Of a stretch of DNA of 64,000 nt, positions 43,973 through 53,518 are shown one piece after another. Each line of letters begins with the position of its first letter. Positions within the stretch are counted from its first letter, which is position 1. The translations under genes and the position numbers were made by a program. The stretch is from Dipteris shenzhenensis (lineage: Eukaryota > Polypodiophyta > Polypodiopsida > Gleicheniales): assembly GCA_047967505.1 (NCBI GenBank), contig CM106541.1; one strand, 5' to 3'. The notes beneath the pieces were generated by a model, which saw only the letters and a list, made by a program, of their open reading frames with translations, was not told the origin of the DNA and searched no databases.

Positions 43973-45612
43973 GAGCAGTTTACTTTTCATGGGTCATCGG
44001 TCGAGATTCTTTCATCATACACCTACTTAGGGGTTATCTTTTTCCGGACGGCGATGTAGGCTTGCCTAAGCTTTGGCGAGATTGGAGAGGCAGTGCTTCC
44101 GTTCACATTTTCAGAACTCTCGGACCAAATGCCTACTTTTTGACTCCTTGGTTTGACCAGCTTGAGATGTATGGCAGCCCTTGTTGGGGGTCGGATCTAT
44201 CAGATACCGAGTGGGCTCGTGTGGAGTGACTATAGATTCTTATGCTTTCACGGATGATTTGTAGCGTCAATACCTCACCAGACCATCGAAGCTAAGTTTG
44301 GATCTACACCATTGCAGCTCGATGTAGCATTTCAAGTCATTACCTACTTATATTGAGTCAGGGCATACGGAGATCACACCTCTGGACGAAGCATATTACC
44401 ATGGTTAGCGTTGTCCTCTTGCATGGCACCATCAATGGCAAGCGACCAGAGATGTTGGTTTGCACATACAGTGAGATGGTTTGAGCAACTAGGATTACAC
44501 ATGGATAGACTTCCTCCCTTCCAGTATAGCATTGATGCGCCCTTTTCCCCACTCCGGTATCATGAGGTCAATCAAGTCATACGTGAGGATCTTCTACAGC
44601 TACACACATTCTGGACCTGGTTGGAACCGAATGAGCTCCTAGTGAAGCTCAGCTTCTACAGAGATCATTGCCTACATATCTCGGATGAGGAGTTTATTGA
44701 CCCACCAAGATATACACGGATTCATTTACCCCATTCATTGAGGATCTCCATTGGGCAGTTTTTGGTCTCTTCTCATAGACTATGTATTGAGAGTGGTCAG
44801 GTCTACCCAGGGAGAGATGCATATGGTCTTTGTGTAGCCTACAAGAGGTTCGCTTGGAAGAACATTTCATCTTCAGATGCCTAGTTTACTATGGGATTAG
44901 AGGGCGATTCTATTGTCTATTCAGAGATAGCCCCGGGTTGTTATCCCGATTTCTCTCTTTTCCCAATCAGAGGTGCCTGGCCGCGTTCATTCATGAGACA
45001 GTCGAGCATCGTGAGCACCTACTCCGATCTCAAAGACAAGAGAAGCGTACCTTGCTAAACTCTTCTTAGAGCATGATCCTTCCAACTGGGGACCACATAG
45101 ACTCCCCTCCTATAGGCACTAGGCATGATCAAGACCCAGAGCCAATGACAAGGCAGCTCAGGCAGAGGGTTGATGCACAAATTACACTTGGGGACATTCC
45201 CTCCATGTTCAAAGTGGGAGAGCAACCGACAAAGGGGACTATTGCCCTTGTTAGACGTAGAGCTATGACCAGGAGATAGCGCAGGATTGCATCTATAGGT
45301 AGCCCGCAGCACTCTATATCTGATTTCATGCTATCGCTCCCTCACTCTTGATTAGGGGGGGGAGGACCACAGTGGCCTTAGAGCATACTTCATTTTGTAT
45401 TATGATGACAATCGCTCTAATGATGATGTTGATGATAGTGATGTTGTAGATGACTATTATGTTAATATGATTAGTAGGATATAGTTTTTTGCTTTTCATA
45501 TGGGTGTGGATGCTCGATTAGTAGCTCCACCCTTTCAACTGGCTTGTATCAGGTTTCTCACGGTCTCATAGACCCATCGGTCTTCCGAAGATTTTAATAA
45601 ACTCTCTCTCTC
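43973..45612 (+). mobile_element. LINE-A (A1) 3' part, probable continuation of the split copy
   Basis: Starts with the 47-bp repeat and continues through YGSPCWGSDLSDTEW, the C-terminal domain (open piece 44411-44884: RLPPFQYSIDAP, HEVNQVIREDLLQLHT, LRISIGQFLVSSHRLCIE) and the 3' untranslated region. It ends with hairpin AGACC-GGTCT (45570-45583), TTTTAATAAA and a short (CT)n. The finger region is frameshifted near 44800. Confidence 0.75.
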
Positions 45613-46499
45613 CAAGCTTGATCCACATGAGCGGATCTACTTCGTACAACAAGAACTCAGAGATGCAAAGCTCTGCATTGCTTCCTTGGAGAAGACAGTT
45701 TCAGAAATGAAGAATGAAGGCAGACAAGAGGTAATCCAAGAAGTCCTACAGCAATGCAATATTGCACCTCCTACACCACAGCTTGTAGCCAAGGTCCAAG
45801 AAATGGTCACCACTCAGCTCAAATCCATGAGACAGGAAATTACAGCAACAATACATAACAAGATCGACAAATGTGATGTTTATACAGAGGCAAGAGAGCA
45901 GCAAGCCATAGCAAGTAACAATAAGATTTTACGTATCAGGGGATTGCAAGATAGTTGCCTTAGCTATTTTAAAATGGAAGAGGAAGAGGAATGAATTGAT
46001 GAGGAAAATATTACCCAACTCAAGAAGGCAGTGCCACAAATCGGTTGGGATGAAAAGGACATAAGTCTTATCACTCGAAAGGGAAACCAAGCACACATTT
46101 ATTTCAACAAAAGGATTTTAAGAACCAAGATCCTTAGACAAACCAACAAGCTCAAGGGTACTAGGATTTGGATATCTGAAGAGCTCACTCCGGCCCAACT
46201 CAAACAAGGGGCAAATGAACTTATCAAAATGAAAGAAGCAAGGAAAGAAGGTAAATGGGCGGTTTATCGAGACGGGCAAGAACTCATTAGAGATTTCAAA
46301 CCTAACCCCAAAGACTCTCAGTCTTAAACTGATGTTATTCAGACCACCCTTAATATAGTACTTGAATGTAGTTATACTATAATAATTTGGGGCTGAGCTG
46401 GTGTACTCCCCCATAGACTCTCAGTTCTAACTGATGATGATGATTCTGGTGTGCATTTTGTCCCATAGACCCGTCAGGTCTCCTGTGGACATTAATCTC
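45613..46499 (+). mobile_element. ORF1-only LINE-A derivative
   Basis: Lies directly behind the short (CT)n. Holds an almost complete ORF1 and then, without any endonuclease or RT, a LINE-A 3' end: hairpin AGACC (46467-46471) with GGTCT (46477-46481), TCCTGTGGACATTAAT and a (GT)n tail. The arrangement recalls the HAL1 derivatives of mammalian L1. Confidence 0.7.
45618..46326 (+). pseudogene. LINE-A ORF1, nearly intact
   Basis: One frame with a single internal stop (45992-45994), no frameshift. The N-terminal third is a coiled coil (QQELRDAKLCIASLEKTVSE and onward). The middle reads NNKILRIRGLQD (RRM strand 1) and AHIYFNKRILRTKILRQTNK (later RRM strands and helix). The end, KGTRIWISEELTPAQLK...EARKEGKWAVYRDGQELI, is the C-terminal domain. 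It closely parallels ORF1 at 25417-26534 and the CTD fragment at 53821. No start codon is certain, because the 5' end joins the preceding tail. Confidence 0.7.
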
Positions 46500-46533
46500 T
46501 GTGTGTGTGTGTGCGCGCGCGTGTGTGTGTGTG
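46500..46533. repeat. (GT)n/(GC)n tract left of B5
   Basis: GTGTGTGTGTGTGCGCGCGCG then GT repeats. Tail of the ORF1-only element and left flank of B5. Confidence 0.9.
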
Positions 46534-46645
46534 CTAGTAGCATCCAAATCCCCCACAGCTTCCATTAGGCTCTCTTTTGGAGTCTAATGTCATGTACATT
46601 GATTTTATGTTAATTTTATCGTCACTGGTTTCACCCAAAAAAAAA
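46534..46645 (+). mobile_element. LINE-B copy B5 (3' end only)
   Basis: About 100 bp of 3' untranslated sequence ending CACTGGTTTCACCC and A9, similar to the B0 end CACTGGATTTTACC-poly(A). GT repeats on both sides (46500-46533 and 46646-46668). Confidence 0.65.
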
Positions 46646-46708
46646 TGTGTGTGTGTGCGTGCGTGCGTCTTGCCCTCCAATGGGGAAGAGCGCCCTCATG
46701 AGAGTACT

Positions 46709-47105
46709 TGTTTCTCTTTCGACCTACATGCAAGGTGGGAGAAAGAAGGCGGATGAATGCAATGTGGTAGAGAGAATGCTACAAATGATTACAATGAAGG
46801 GGAGGACACCTATCCCGTGAGATCACTCAAGTTCCATCTTCCCATTAAGACCTACCCTTAGCCTATGACTCTTCCACCTACCAAATAATGCACCCTTCCC
46901 TTTCCTATTGCCCTAGGACCTAGACACATGTGTGCACATTTTTATTACTAATCATTGCCCAATGTGACATAGTTTAGCAGTACTATTTACACGCTTAATC
47001 GATCATAAATACAAACATATAACTACACCATAAAATTGGCACCTAGCAATAATAAGGTTCTAATGACTATTAATTAACTAAATAATCATTTCTCTTGTCA
47101 TGACA
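46709..47105 (-). repeat. gypsy 3' LTR
   Basis: On the minus strand it starts TGTCATGACAAG and, if extended to 46709, ends GAGAAACA, giving TG...CA and 397 bp. The part 46756-47105 is matched by the other LTR. Preceded on the minus strand by the purine tract GCAGGAGGGAG. Confidence 0.75.
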
Positions 47106-47224
47106 CTCCCTCCTGCTTGAATGAGCAGAAGTCTTGTTCTAGATTATTGCTTGTCTCTTCCTCTTCCATGCACTTTCTCTTGTTACTTTGCAATTGCATT
47201 GCCTCTTTATAAATATGCGAGTAT

Positions 47225-48054
47225 TTGTTGACACAGTACCTCAAGCTCATCTCATCACACGCCTACAGACACTGGGATTTGATCAAGAGATCATCTGGGC
47301 AGTCATGGCACTGTATGAGAGAATCTCAGGCCGAGTTCGAACAGGCGCAGGTTGGACAGATGAGATCCTAAGTACCATAGGGATCGAACAGGGTTCTCCC
47401 TTATCACCGACCCTATTTGGCCTCTACATCGATGAGCTTGAGACTTACATGGGGGCGTTTGGAAAGACCGGTTGCTCACTTCCCGGGATCATCATCAAAA
47501 TTCTTCTTTATGCAGATGACGTGGCACTCTTGTCGTCCACACCCGAGGGGCTCCAACGACACCTGGATGCACTGCACGCTTTTTGTTTATCCCATGATTT
47601 GGAGGTCAACCTTGGCAAGACCAAGGTCATGATCTTTAACACCTCTCGAGCAAACATGCAACGGAAGCAAGTTACTTTTACTTTCGGTGGGTCACCAGTG
47701 GAGATCGTATCCTCATACACTTACTTGGGGGTCATCTTCTCCGGCTCAATCTTCACGATGAGACCAACGATGCTGGTCAGGTTGAGTAGGGGATACGCCT
47801 CACTAGCTCGGCTAGAGAGACAATGCTTTCACTCCCACTTCCAGAACCCTCGGACCAAGGCTTTTCTCTTCGACTCCTTGGTCCGACCAGCCGGTATGTA
47901 TGGCAGCCCTTGTTGGGGGCCTGACATGTCAGAGATAGAGTGGAAACGGGTGGAGCGCCTGCAGATCCTCATGCTCTCACGGATGATCCGGGGAAACCGT
48001 TTGTACCACATTACATCATTCAGGCTGAGTTTGGTGCTTCTCCACTCTAGCTAG
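47225..48054 (+). pseudogene. LINE-A1 RT palm and thumb
   Basis: An open frame covering DTVPQAHLITRLQTLGF, GIEQGSPLSPTLFGLYIDE (family has K-Q-G-C-P; here Cys to Ser), LLYADDVALLSS with YADD at 47509-47520, VNLGKTKVMIFNTS and YTYLGVIFSG. The frame is lost after SRMIRGN near 48000. The palm carries its two Asp residues, but the N-terminal half of RT is missing. Confidence 0.88.
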
Positions 48055-48104
48055 ATGCAGCCTTTCATACCATCACATATCTACACCGAGTTAGATCATA
48101 TGGG

Positions 48105-49106
48105 GACTGCACATCAGGGAGACAGAGGTTGCCATGGTTGGCTCTCGATTCCTCCATGAGGTTGGCAGCAGAGGGAGACAAGCGATGTTGGTATGCACCG
48201 ACTCACAAATGGTTTGTGAGACTAGGGTTCCACATCGATAGGATACCTCCTTTTCAGTACAGTTTAGATGCCCCTCCAGTACTCCCACCCACCATCCCGA
48301 TTGGGCCACACACCAACCAGGTCATTCGAGAGGATCTCTTGCAGCTACACACCTCTAGGACCTGGTTGGAGCCGAGGGAGCTTCCAGTGAAGCTGAGTTT
48401 CTACATAGATTATTGTCTTCGTATTTCGGAGGAGGGATTCATCACACCACCGACGTACACTGAGCTTCATATGCCTCACTCACTATGGATCTCCATCAGA
48501 CAGTTTCGAGTATCATCACACCGCCTCCGCATAGAGAGTGGCAGAGTAGAGGGGATTCCTAGGAAGCATCGCTTATGCATATTGTGCGACTGTCAGGAGG
48601 TTGAGTCGAAGGAGCATTTTATTTTCAAGTACCCAGTGTATTTCGAGATCCGAGGTCGCTACCACTGCCTCCTCAAAGGTGGCTCCGGGCTCCTTTCCAG
48701 ATTCCTCACCTACCCAGATCAAAGATGCCTCGCAGCCCTCATTCACGAGGGGGTCCAACACCAAGAGTACTTACTCGGGCGACAGGGCTTGGCCACATCA
48801 TCAGACACCTCTCAAAGCAGGATCACAGAGTTCTTCTCATCGAGTGACATTGATCGTCCAGTCTCTAGCCCCAGACGTGACAGAGACCCCAACCCGACAA
48901 CCACAACACGACACACGAGACATCGAGGGGACACACACATCACTCTAAGGGACCTCCCGTCATTGTTTAGACCCGGGATACTTCCCACGGGAGTCACAGT
49001 GGCTCTAGTCTTGTGTCGAGCCTCGTCCAAGAGACCGAGACGGACAGCACCCCTTGACGGGCGCCAGCGTCCCATCACCGGCTATGCACCAGCTAGGGCG
49101 ACATGA
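48105..49106 (+). CDS. LINE-A1 ORF2 C-terminal domain (open frame)
   Basis: Open for 325 residues from the Met at 48129. Contains LGFHIDRIPPFQYSLDAPP, TNQVIREDLLQLHT, HSLWISIRQFRVSSHRLRIE and the cysteine finger LCILCDCQEVESKEHFIFK-Y, in which the last ligand Cys of other copies is Tyr. A proline/arginine-rich tail follows to the stop at 49106. Continuous with the RT upstream but for a frameshift near 48000, so it is the end of ORF2 and not a separate gene. Function unknown beyond probable nucleic-acid binding. Confidence 0.75.
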   Translation, partial: DCTSGRQRLPWLALDSSMRLAAEGDKRCWYAPTHKWFVRLGFHIDRIPPFQYSLDAPPVLPPTIPIGPHTNQVIREDLLQLHTSRTWLEPRELPVKLSFYIDYCLRISEEGFITPPTYTELHMPHSLWISIRQFRVSSHRLRIESGRVEGIPRKHRLCILCDCQEVESKEHFIFKYPVYFEIRGRYHCLLKGGSGLLSRFLTYPDQRCLAALIHEGVQHQEYLLGRQGLATSSDTSQSRITEFFSSSDIDRPVSSPRRDRDPNPTTTTRHTRHRGDTHITLRDLPSLFRPGILPTGVTVALVLCRASSKRPRRTAPLDGRQRPITGYAPARAT

Positions 49107-49329
49107 CATATGGAGGATTCCGCTCCGCTCTAGTACTTTTCTTTTCATTGTTACATCCAGATGTATTTGATTATGTACGATCAGACTTAGGGTTCAGCAC
49201 GGGTGATGATGCTCGTTTCAGTAGCTCCACCCTTACTGTGATTTGTATCAGGTTTTCTTTCAGTCTCATAGACCCATCGGTCTTCCGAAGACTCTAATAA
49301 AATTTCTTTCTTTCTTTCTTTCTTCCATC

Positions 49330-49701
49330 CACTGTGCATCACTAGTTGGCTGCTTTTTAAACTTCAGAAAATATATCTCTCTTCTTTCCACGGTTACTCT
49401 TCTCTTTATGGTACACAATATGTTCCGGAGTAAGAACTTCAGTCCCATCTTCAAGTTCAGATTCTTCTTGATGCTGAGTATCCAAAAATGCAGAAGTATC
49501 GCCATGGTATCTCTTCAAATTGCTCACATGAAAGATATCCTTCATATGCCAGTGGGCTGGTAATTTCAACTCATACGCTCTAGATCCTTCTTCTGGATAC
49601 AAAGCTGCCAAAATCTGAAATAAACTATAAAACTTCGGTACTAACTTGACATGTTTTGCACTTCCTCTCACTGACTTGATTTTTCTTCTATCAATCTTCA
49701 C
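49330..49701 (-). pseudogene. gypsy integrase C-terminus and chromodomain start
   Basis: Minus-strand HWHMKDIFHVSNLKRYHGD (conserved end of gypsy integrase), then EVLTPEHIVYHKEK and, past a stop at 49357, KFKKQPTSDAQWMEE, resembling the core of a chromodomain. The LINE-A tail interrupts it at 49325. The remaining C-terminus should be at 47110-47224. Confidence 0.7.
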
Positions 49702-49824
49702 TAAAACTCAGTCATCCTCCTTGTAATAAAATACCCACTCCAATAACACACTTGGGGGAGAGAATTTTCGCCGCTGACCTTATTCTGGCCACCATCTAGG
49801 TTGGTCATGGACATAAGCTCGAAG

Positions 49825-50400
49825 TTAAGTAGTTATGGTTTGATTGGCATTCTCATTTTGTCCATCTCCTTGAGGATGGAAGGCTGTAGTAAATTTCAGT
49901 TTGGTTCCGAGATTCTCTAATAGGGCTGTCCAAAAGTTGCTAATGAAATGGCCATCATTATCGGATACAATAGATTTTGGTAGCCCATGTAACCTAAAGA
50001 TTTCCCTAATGAATAACCTTGCTGTTTCAGGAGCAGACAACTCCTTTTTGCAGGGAATAAAATGAGCCTGTTTACTCAGCCTATCTATAACAATGAAAAT
50101 CTGCTCAAACTAACCAACCTTGGGGAAAGCTGACACAAAATCCATTGTAATGTGTTCCCACATTTCAGAGGGAATAGGCAAAGGCTGCAAAAGACCAGCA
50201 GTCTTACTTGTGTCAAATTTAATGCGCTGACATACGTCACATTGTTGAACGAAGGCTAAAACTTCTTTGCGAAGTTCAGGCCAATGGAAGTACCCTCTCC
50301 ATATTATCAATGGTCCCTCTAATGCCTCTATGTCTAGAATATCGACATGACTAGATACCGAAATGTTTTGGATATACAAATGGCGCATCCCAACAATAGG
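49825..50400 (-). pseudogene. gypsy integrase (zinc finger and catalytic core)
   Basis: Minus strand: H-H-C-C finger with WRGYFHWPELRKEV...CDVCQRIK, then MWEHITMDFVSAFPK with the first catalytic Asp, SIVSDNDGHFISNFW with the second, and FHPQGDGQNENANQTI carrying the Glu. Stops at about 50107 and 50041 separate pieces. It would insert element DNA into the genome. Confidence 0.88.
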
Positions 50401-50559
50401 TATCCATCCACGATGGAATAGGCCTCTAACTCCCCAACCTCGTTACACTGAATCTCCCCATAAATTTCAGCGAAGTCCTCCTCATCTAAAGGATAAGCTT
50501 CAACCATTGCTCCTAGTGATTTCTCCTTAATCACAGAAATGTGATTAACTTGGGGCCAT

Positions 50560-51640
50560 CTACTCAAAGCATCAGCTACTAAAATCTCCTTTCCTGGCTG
50601 ACATTCAATATTTGGTTGCCCAAAGGATTGAATATATTCAGCCCATTTGATTTGTCTTGAAGAAACAATGGTTTGAGAAAACAAGTGCTTGATACTTTGA
50701 TGGTCTTAATCTTGAAAGCAAAGCCATATAGATAATGCTTCCATAACTTCAAAGCATGAATGACTGCTAGTAACTCCTTCTCATACGTGATATATTTCAA
50801 TTCAACCCGTTGAAGCTTTCGACTCTCATAAGCAATGGGATGCCCTCCTTACAACAGCATTGCCCCAATCGAGGTACCACTCGCATCCATACATACAACA
50901 AAGAACTCTTTGTCCATATCTCGAAGTGTTAACACCGGTGCAATGACCAATGTTCTCTTAAGCTCCTCAAAAGCTACTTGGTGAACCTCTCCCCACTCAT
51001 ACAAGGAATGCTTCTTTAACAAATCTCTTAGTGGAGAAGCAAGACGTGCAACATTCTTAATAAATCTGCGATAATAACTACACATCTCTAGGAAGGATCT
51101 CAAATCATGTTTTTTTTTTGGTATTGATCATTCAATTATGGCCTTGACCTTTTTAGGGTCAACCCAAATTCCCTCAGCACACACAACATGTCCCAAATAC
51201 TCTAATTCTGTCTTGAAGAACTCTAGGAGCTCCATCACCTTAGCAAGGTGATCCTTATGCTCTTCCTCATTCTGGCTGAAAACGAAAATGTTGTCAAAGA
51301 AGACTACGACAATTTTTCCAAGTAGGGTCGTAAACCCTTCTCATCAGCCTACTAAAAGTGGCTCCAGCATTAGTTAGGCCGAAACGGATGACCAGAAACT
51401 CATAATCCAGTGAGAGTACGAAAAGCGGTCTTATGTTCATCTCCATCATTCATCCGAAGTCGATGATAACCAGATTTCATATCTAATTTGCTAAAAACTT
51501 TAGTACCTTTAAGCATATCCAATAAATCATCCACTCTTGGAATCAGATACCGGTTCTTAATCGTAAGTTTATTCAAAGCATGGTAATCTATACACATACG
51601 ATTAGATCCATCCTTCTTCTTGACCAATGATACAGGTTCT
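50560..51640 (-). pseudogene. gypsy reverse transcriptase and RNase H
   Basis: Minus strand: [32 protein letters not shown] and KTAFRT; then, in another frame, VVVFFDNIFVFSQ at about 51280-51310, where the family motif F-x-D-D has become F-F-D-N, removing a catalytic Asp. Connection domain FLEMCSYYRRFIKNVA, then RNase H (VVCMDASGTSIGAML, YEKELLAVIHALKLWKHYLYG and VADALSRWP). Several stops and frameshifts. Confidence 0.88.
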
Positions 51641-51895
51641 CCAAATGAAGAACTTCTTCTACCTCCTCTATTTCTATCCTACTCATCTTGTATAGGGCTC
51701 TACATGGAAGAGAAGCTCTTGGCTCTAAGTCTATGGCATGATCATCTTCTCTCTCCATAGGCAATTCAAATGAGTCATCTCTTGAAAATCGATCCTCATA
51801 AGCTCTAAGGAACTCATTTCTATCCTAATCATCTTTTGAGATATGAAGATCTCGTGAATCCCGTATATACACAAGATTACCATCTACCCCTCTTT

Positions 51896-52135
51896 TTACC
51901 AATTTTTTTCTTGGGTAGGAGTAATCAATGGAATCGTATACACGTCTCGATCCCTTATGATCCTTATGTTCTCATCCTTGTGTACAAAGCAACAATGATG
52001 AGTATGAGGATGAATAGCAGGGTTGAAGTCATACCGCCATGGTTTACCTAGAATCATGTCAACATCTTGTAAAGGAGCTACTAGAAAACCCCTTCGATCT
52101 CTATATTTTTGTATACGAAAAGGGATAGTCCGCAC
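51896..52135 (-). pseudogene. gypsy protease fragment
   Basis: Minus strand: FLVAPLQDVDMILGKPWRYDFNPAIH, resembling the region after the gypsy aspartic protease active site (D-x-I-L-G-x-x-W). The D-T-G/D-S-G triad itself was not found in this frame; it may lie upstream in 52140-52360. Confidence 0.6.
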
Positions 52136-52363
52136 TATGGATGTGTCTTCTTCATTATGTCCCCTAAAAGCTCCTCAAAGTGACATGTTTTTCATAGGTT
52201 CTAGTTTAAGATAGAGTAATTTTATCAATCTATCACTCACTAAGTCATAATTACATCCTCTAGGAGAGCCACTATTCTCTGTCTACGAATTCATACACCT
52301 TAAAAAGATCATGAGGCCCAAACGTATTGGCTGAATGAACAGCATTCACTATTGGCTCAATAG

Positions 52364-52576
52364 TCACGATAAATTTTGAGGATGATGATGTAGAAGCCTC
52401 ACCCTCCTGCTTGGATGCCCTAGCTTTCCCTTTACCAAATTCGTGTTGGCAATTTTAGCCAAGAGAGTAGGGCACTTATGCCATACGTGCCTTGGCTTAT
52501 GTTTCTTGCACCCAAAACATTTTCCTTCCTTAATCAACTTTTTCTTCTCTTCATCCGTCATAGAAGGAAATGGCAC
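52364..52576 (-). pseudogene. gypsy nucleocapsid zinc knuckle
   Basis: Minus strand: PSMTDEEKKKLIKEGKCFGCKKHKPRH...WHKCP, a Cys-Cys-His-Cys knuckle with wider spacing than usual. It begins almost at the truncated 5' LTR, so the rest of gag is missing. Confidence 0.75.
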
Positions 52577-52597
52577 CCATCTAGGACGTTAAGCGGA

Positions 52598-52949
52598 TGA
52601 ATGCAATGTGGTAGAGAGAATGCTACGAATGATTACAATGAAGGGGAGTACCCCTTCAACAATGTCCCTTGAGATCACTCAAGTTCCATCTTCCCATTTA
52701 GACCTACCCTTAGCCTATGACTCTTGCACCTACCATTTAATGCGCTCTAATGCACCCTTCCCTTTCCTATTGCCCCTAGGACCTAGACACGTGTGTCCAC
52801 ATCTTTATTACTAATCATTGGCCAATGTTACATAGTTTAGTGGTACTATTTACACCGCTTGATCGATCATAAGTACAAATATTGGTGCCTAACAATAATA
52901 AGGTTCTAATGACTATTAATTAACTAAATAATCATTTCTCTTCATGACA
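52598..52949 (-). repeat. gypsy 5' LTR (inner end deleted)
   Basis: Matches 46756-47105 of the 3' LTR with small indels. On the minus strand it starts TGTCATGAAG and stops after TTCATCCGC, about 40 bp before the expected CA end, where deleted gag sequence follows. GCGGA at the breakpoint is shared with the intact LTR. Confidence 0.8.
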
Positions 52950-53309
52950 CACTTTGGGGTTAAGACACAGACACCCTATCCAATCCTATTGGCTGAAACG
53001 GGTATGTTGCCTCTAGAGGGGGAAGCATTGTGTCAATTCATGGCTTACCTCAACAAAGTGGAGAAGATGAACGCCACTAGGATACCATACAAGGTGATGG
53101 AAGCTACACAGAGCGTGGGGTGGCACAAGGAGGGAATGAAATGGATGGAAACATGGGGTATAACAGCCACCGATTTACCAGAAGATGCATGTGAAATAAG
53201 GGAGATTGTGACACAAAAAATGCTACAAAACCTTTGGCAAAACCCGGCGCCAAAAATGCAGTTTTATGAACAGGAAATTAAGTCAATGGACAGCGAAAAT
53301 CAGAACTAG
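52950..53309 (+). pseudogene. LINE-D ORF2 C-terminal fragment
   Basis: Open frame reading FGVKTQTPYPILLAETGMLP, LCQFMAYLNKVEKM and GWHKEGMKWMETWGI, ending in a glutamate/asparagine-rich tail. The style (V-K-T-x-T-P...L-L-A-E-T-G-x-x-P) fits the region after RT in some plant LINE-type proteins as I remember them. The apparent Met comes from the neighbouring LTR, so the true N-terminus is lost. Confidence 0.45.
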
Positions 53310-53462
53310 CTCACATGATCTCGAAGTAGAGAACCCAACAAGTACTAAATACATGACAAGTTTGGAGTTTTTCTCACTGGATGTAAGGGATCACTATTAA
53401 TTGATAGTCATCACCAGTCCCATAGATCCTAAAGGGTCTCCCGTGGACTTTTATACAATCAT

Positions 53463-53516
<54 letters not shown>
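52950..53516 (+). mobile_element. LINE-D 3' fragment with hairpin and (CT)n tail
   Basis: A distinct LINE family by its C-terminal protein (52950-53309). The 3' end carries hairpin AGATCC-TAAA-GGGTCT (53424-53439), CCCGTGGACTTTTATA and (CT)n at 53466-53516. The gypsy LTR abuts it on the left. Confidence 0.6.

Positions 53517-53518
<2 letters not shown>

Larger units (their letters stand above)
47225..49325 (+). mobile_element. LINE-A (A1) insertion in gypsy, (TTTC)n tail
   Basis: 5'-truncated just inside RT (joins at TTGACACAGTACCTC, equivalent to F-D-T-V-P). Runs through the RT palm, C-terminal domain and 3' region to hairpin AGACC-GGTCT (49270-49283), CTAATAAAAT and (TTTC)n at 49303-49325. 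Very similar to the copy ending at 57345, so both are fairly young. No clear target duplication. Confidence 0.85.
46709..52949 (-). mobile_element. Ty3/gypsy chromovirus, split by a LINE-A insertion
   Basis: Minus-strand element. 5' LTR at 52598-52949 (inner end deleted), then zinc knuckle, protease, RT, RNase H, integrase, chromodomain-like tail, polypurine tract and 3' LTR at 46709-47105. The gag N-terminus, leader and primer site are gone: the knuckle starts within about 35 bp of the truncated LTR. A 2.1-kb LINE-A (47225-49325) sits inside the chromodomain coding region. No matching target duplication was visible (GTACT on the left, CACTT on the right). Confidence 0.88.
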
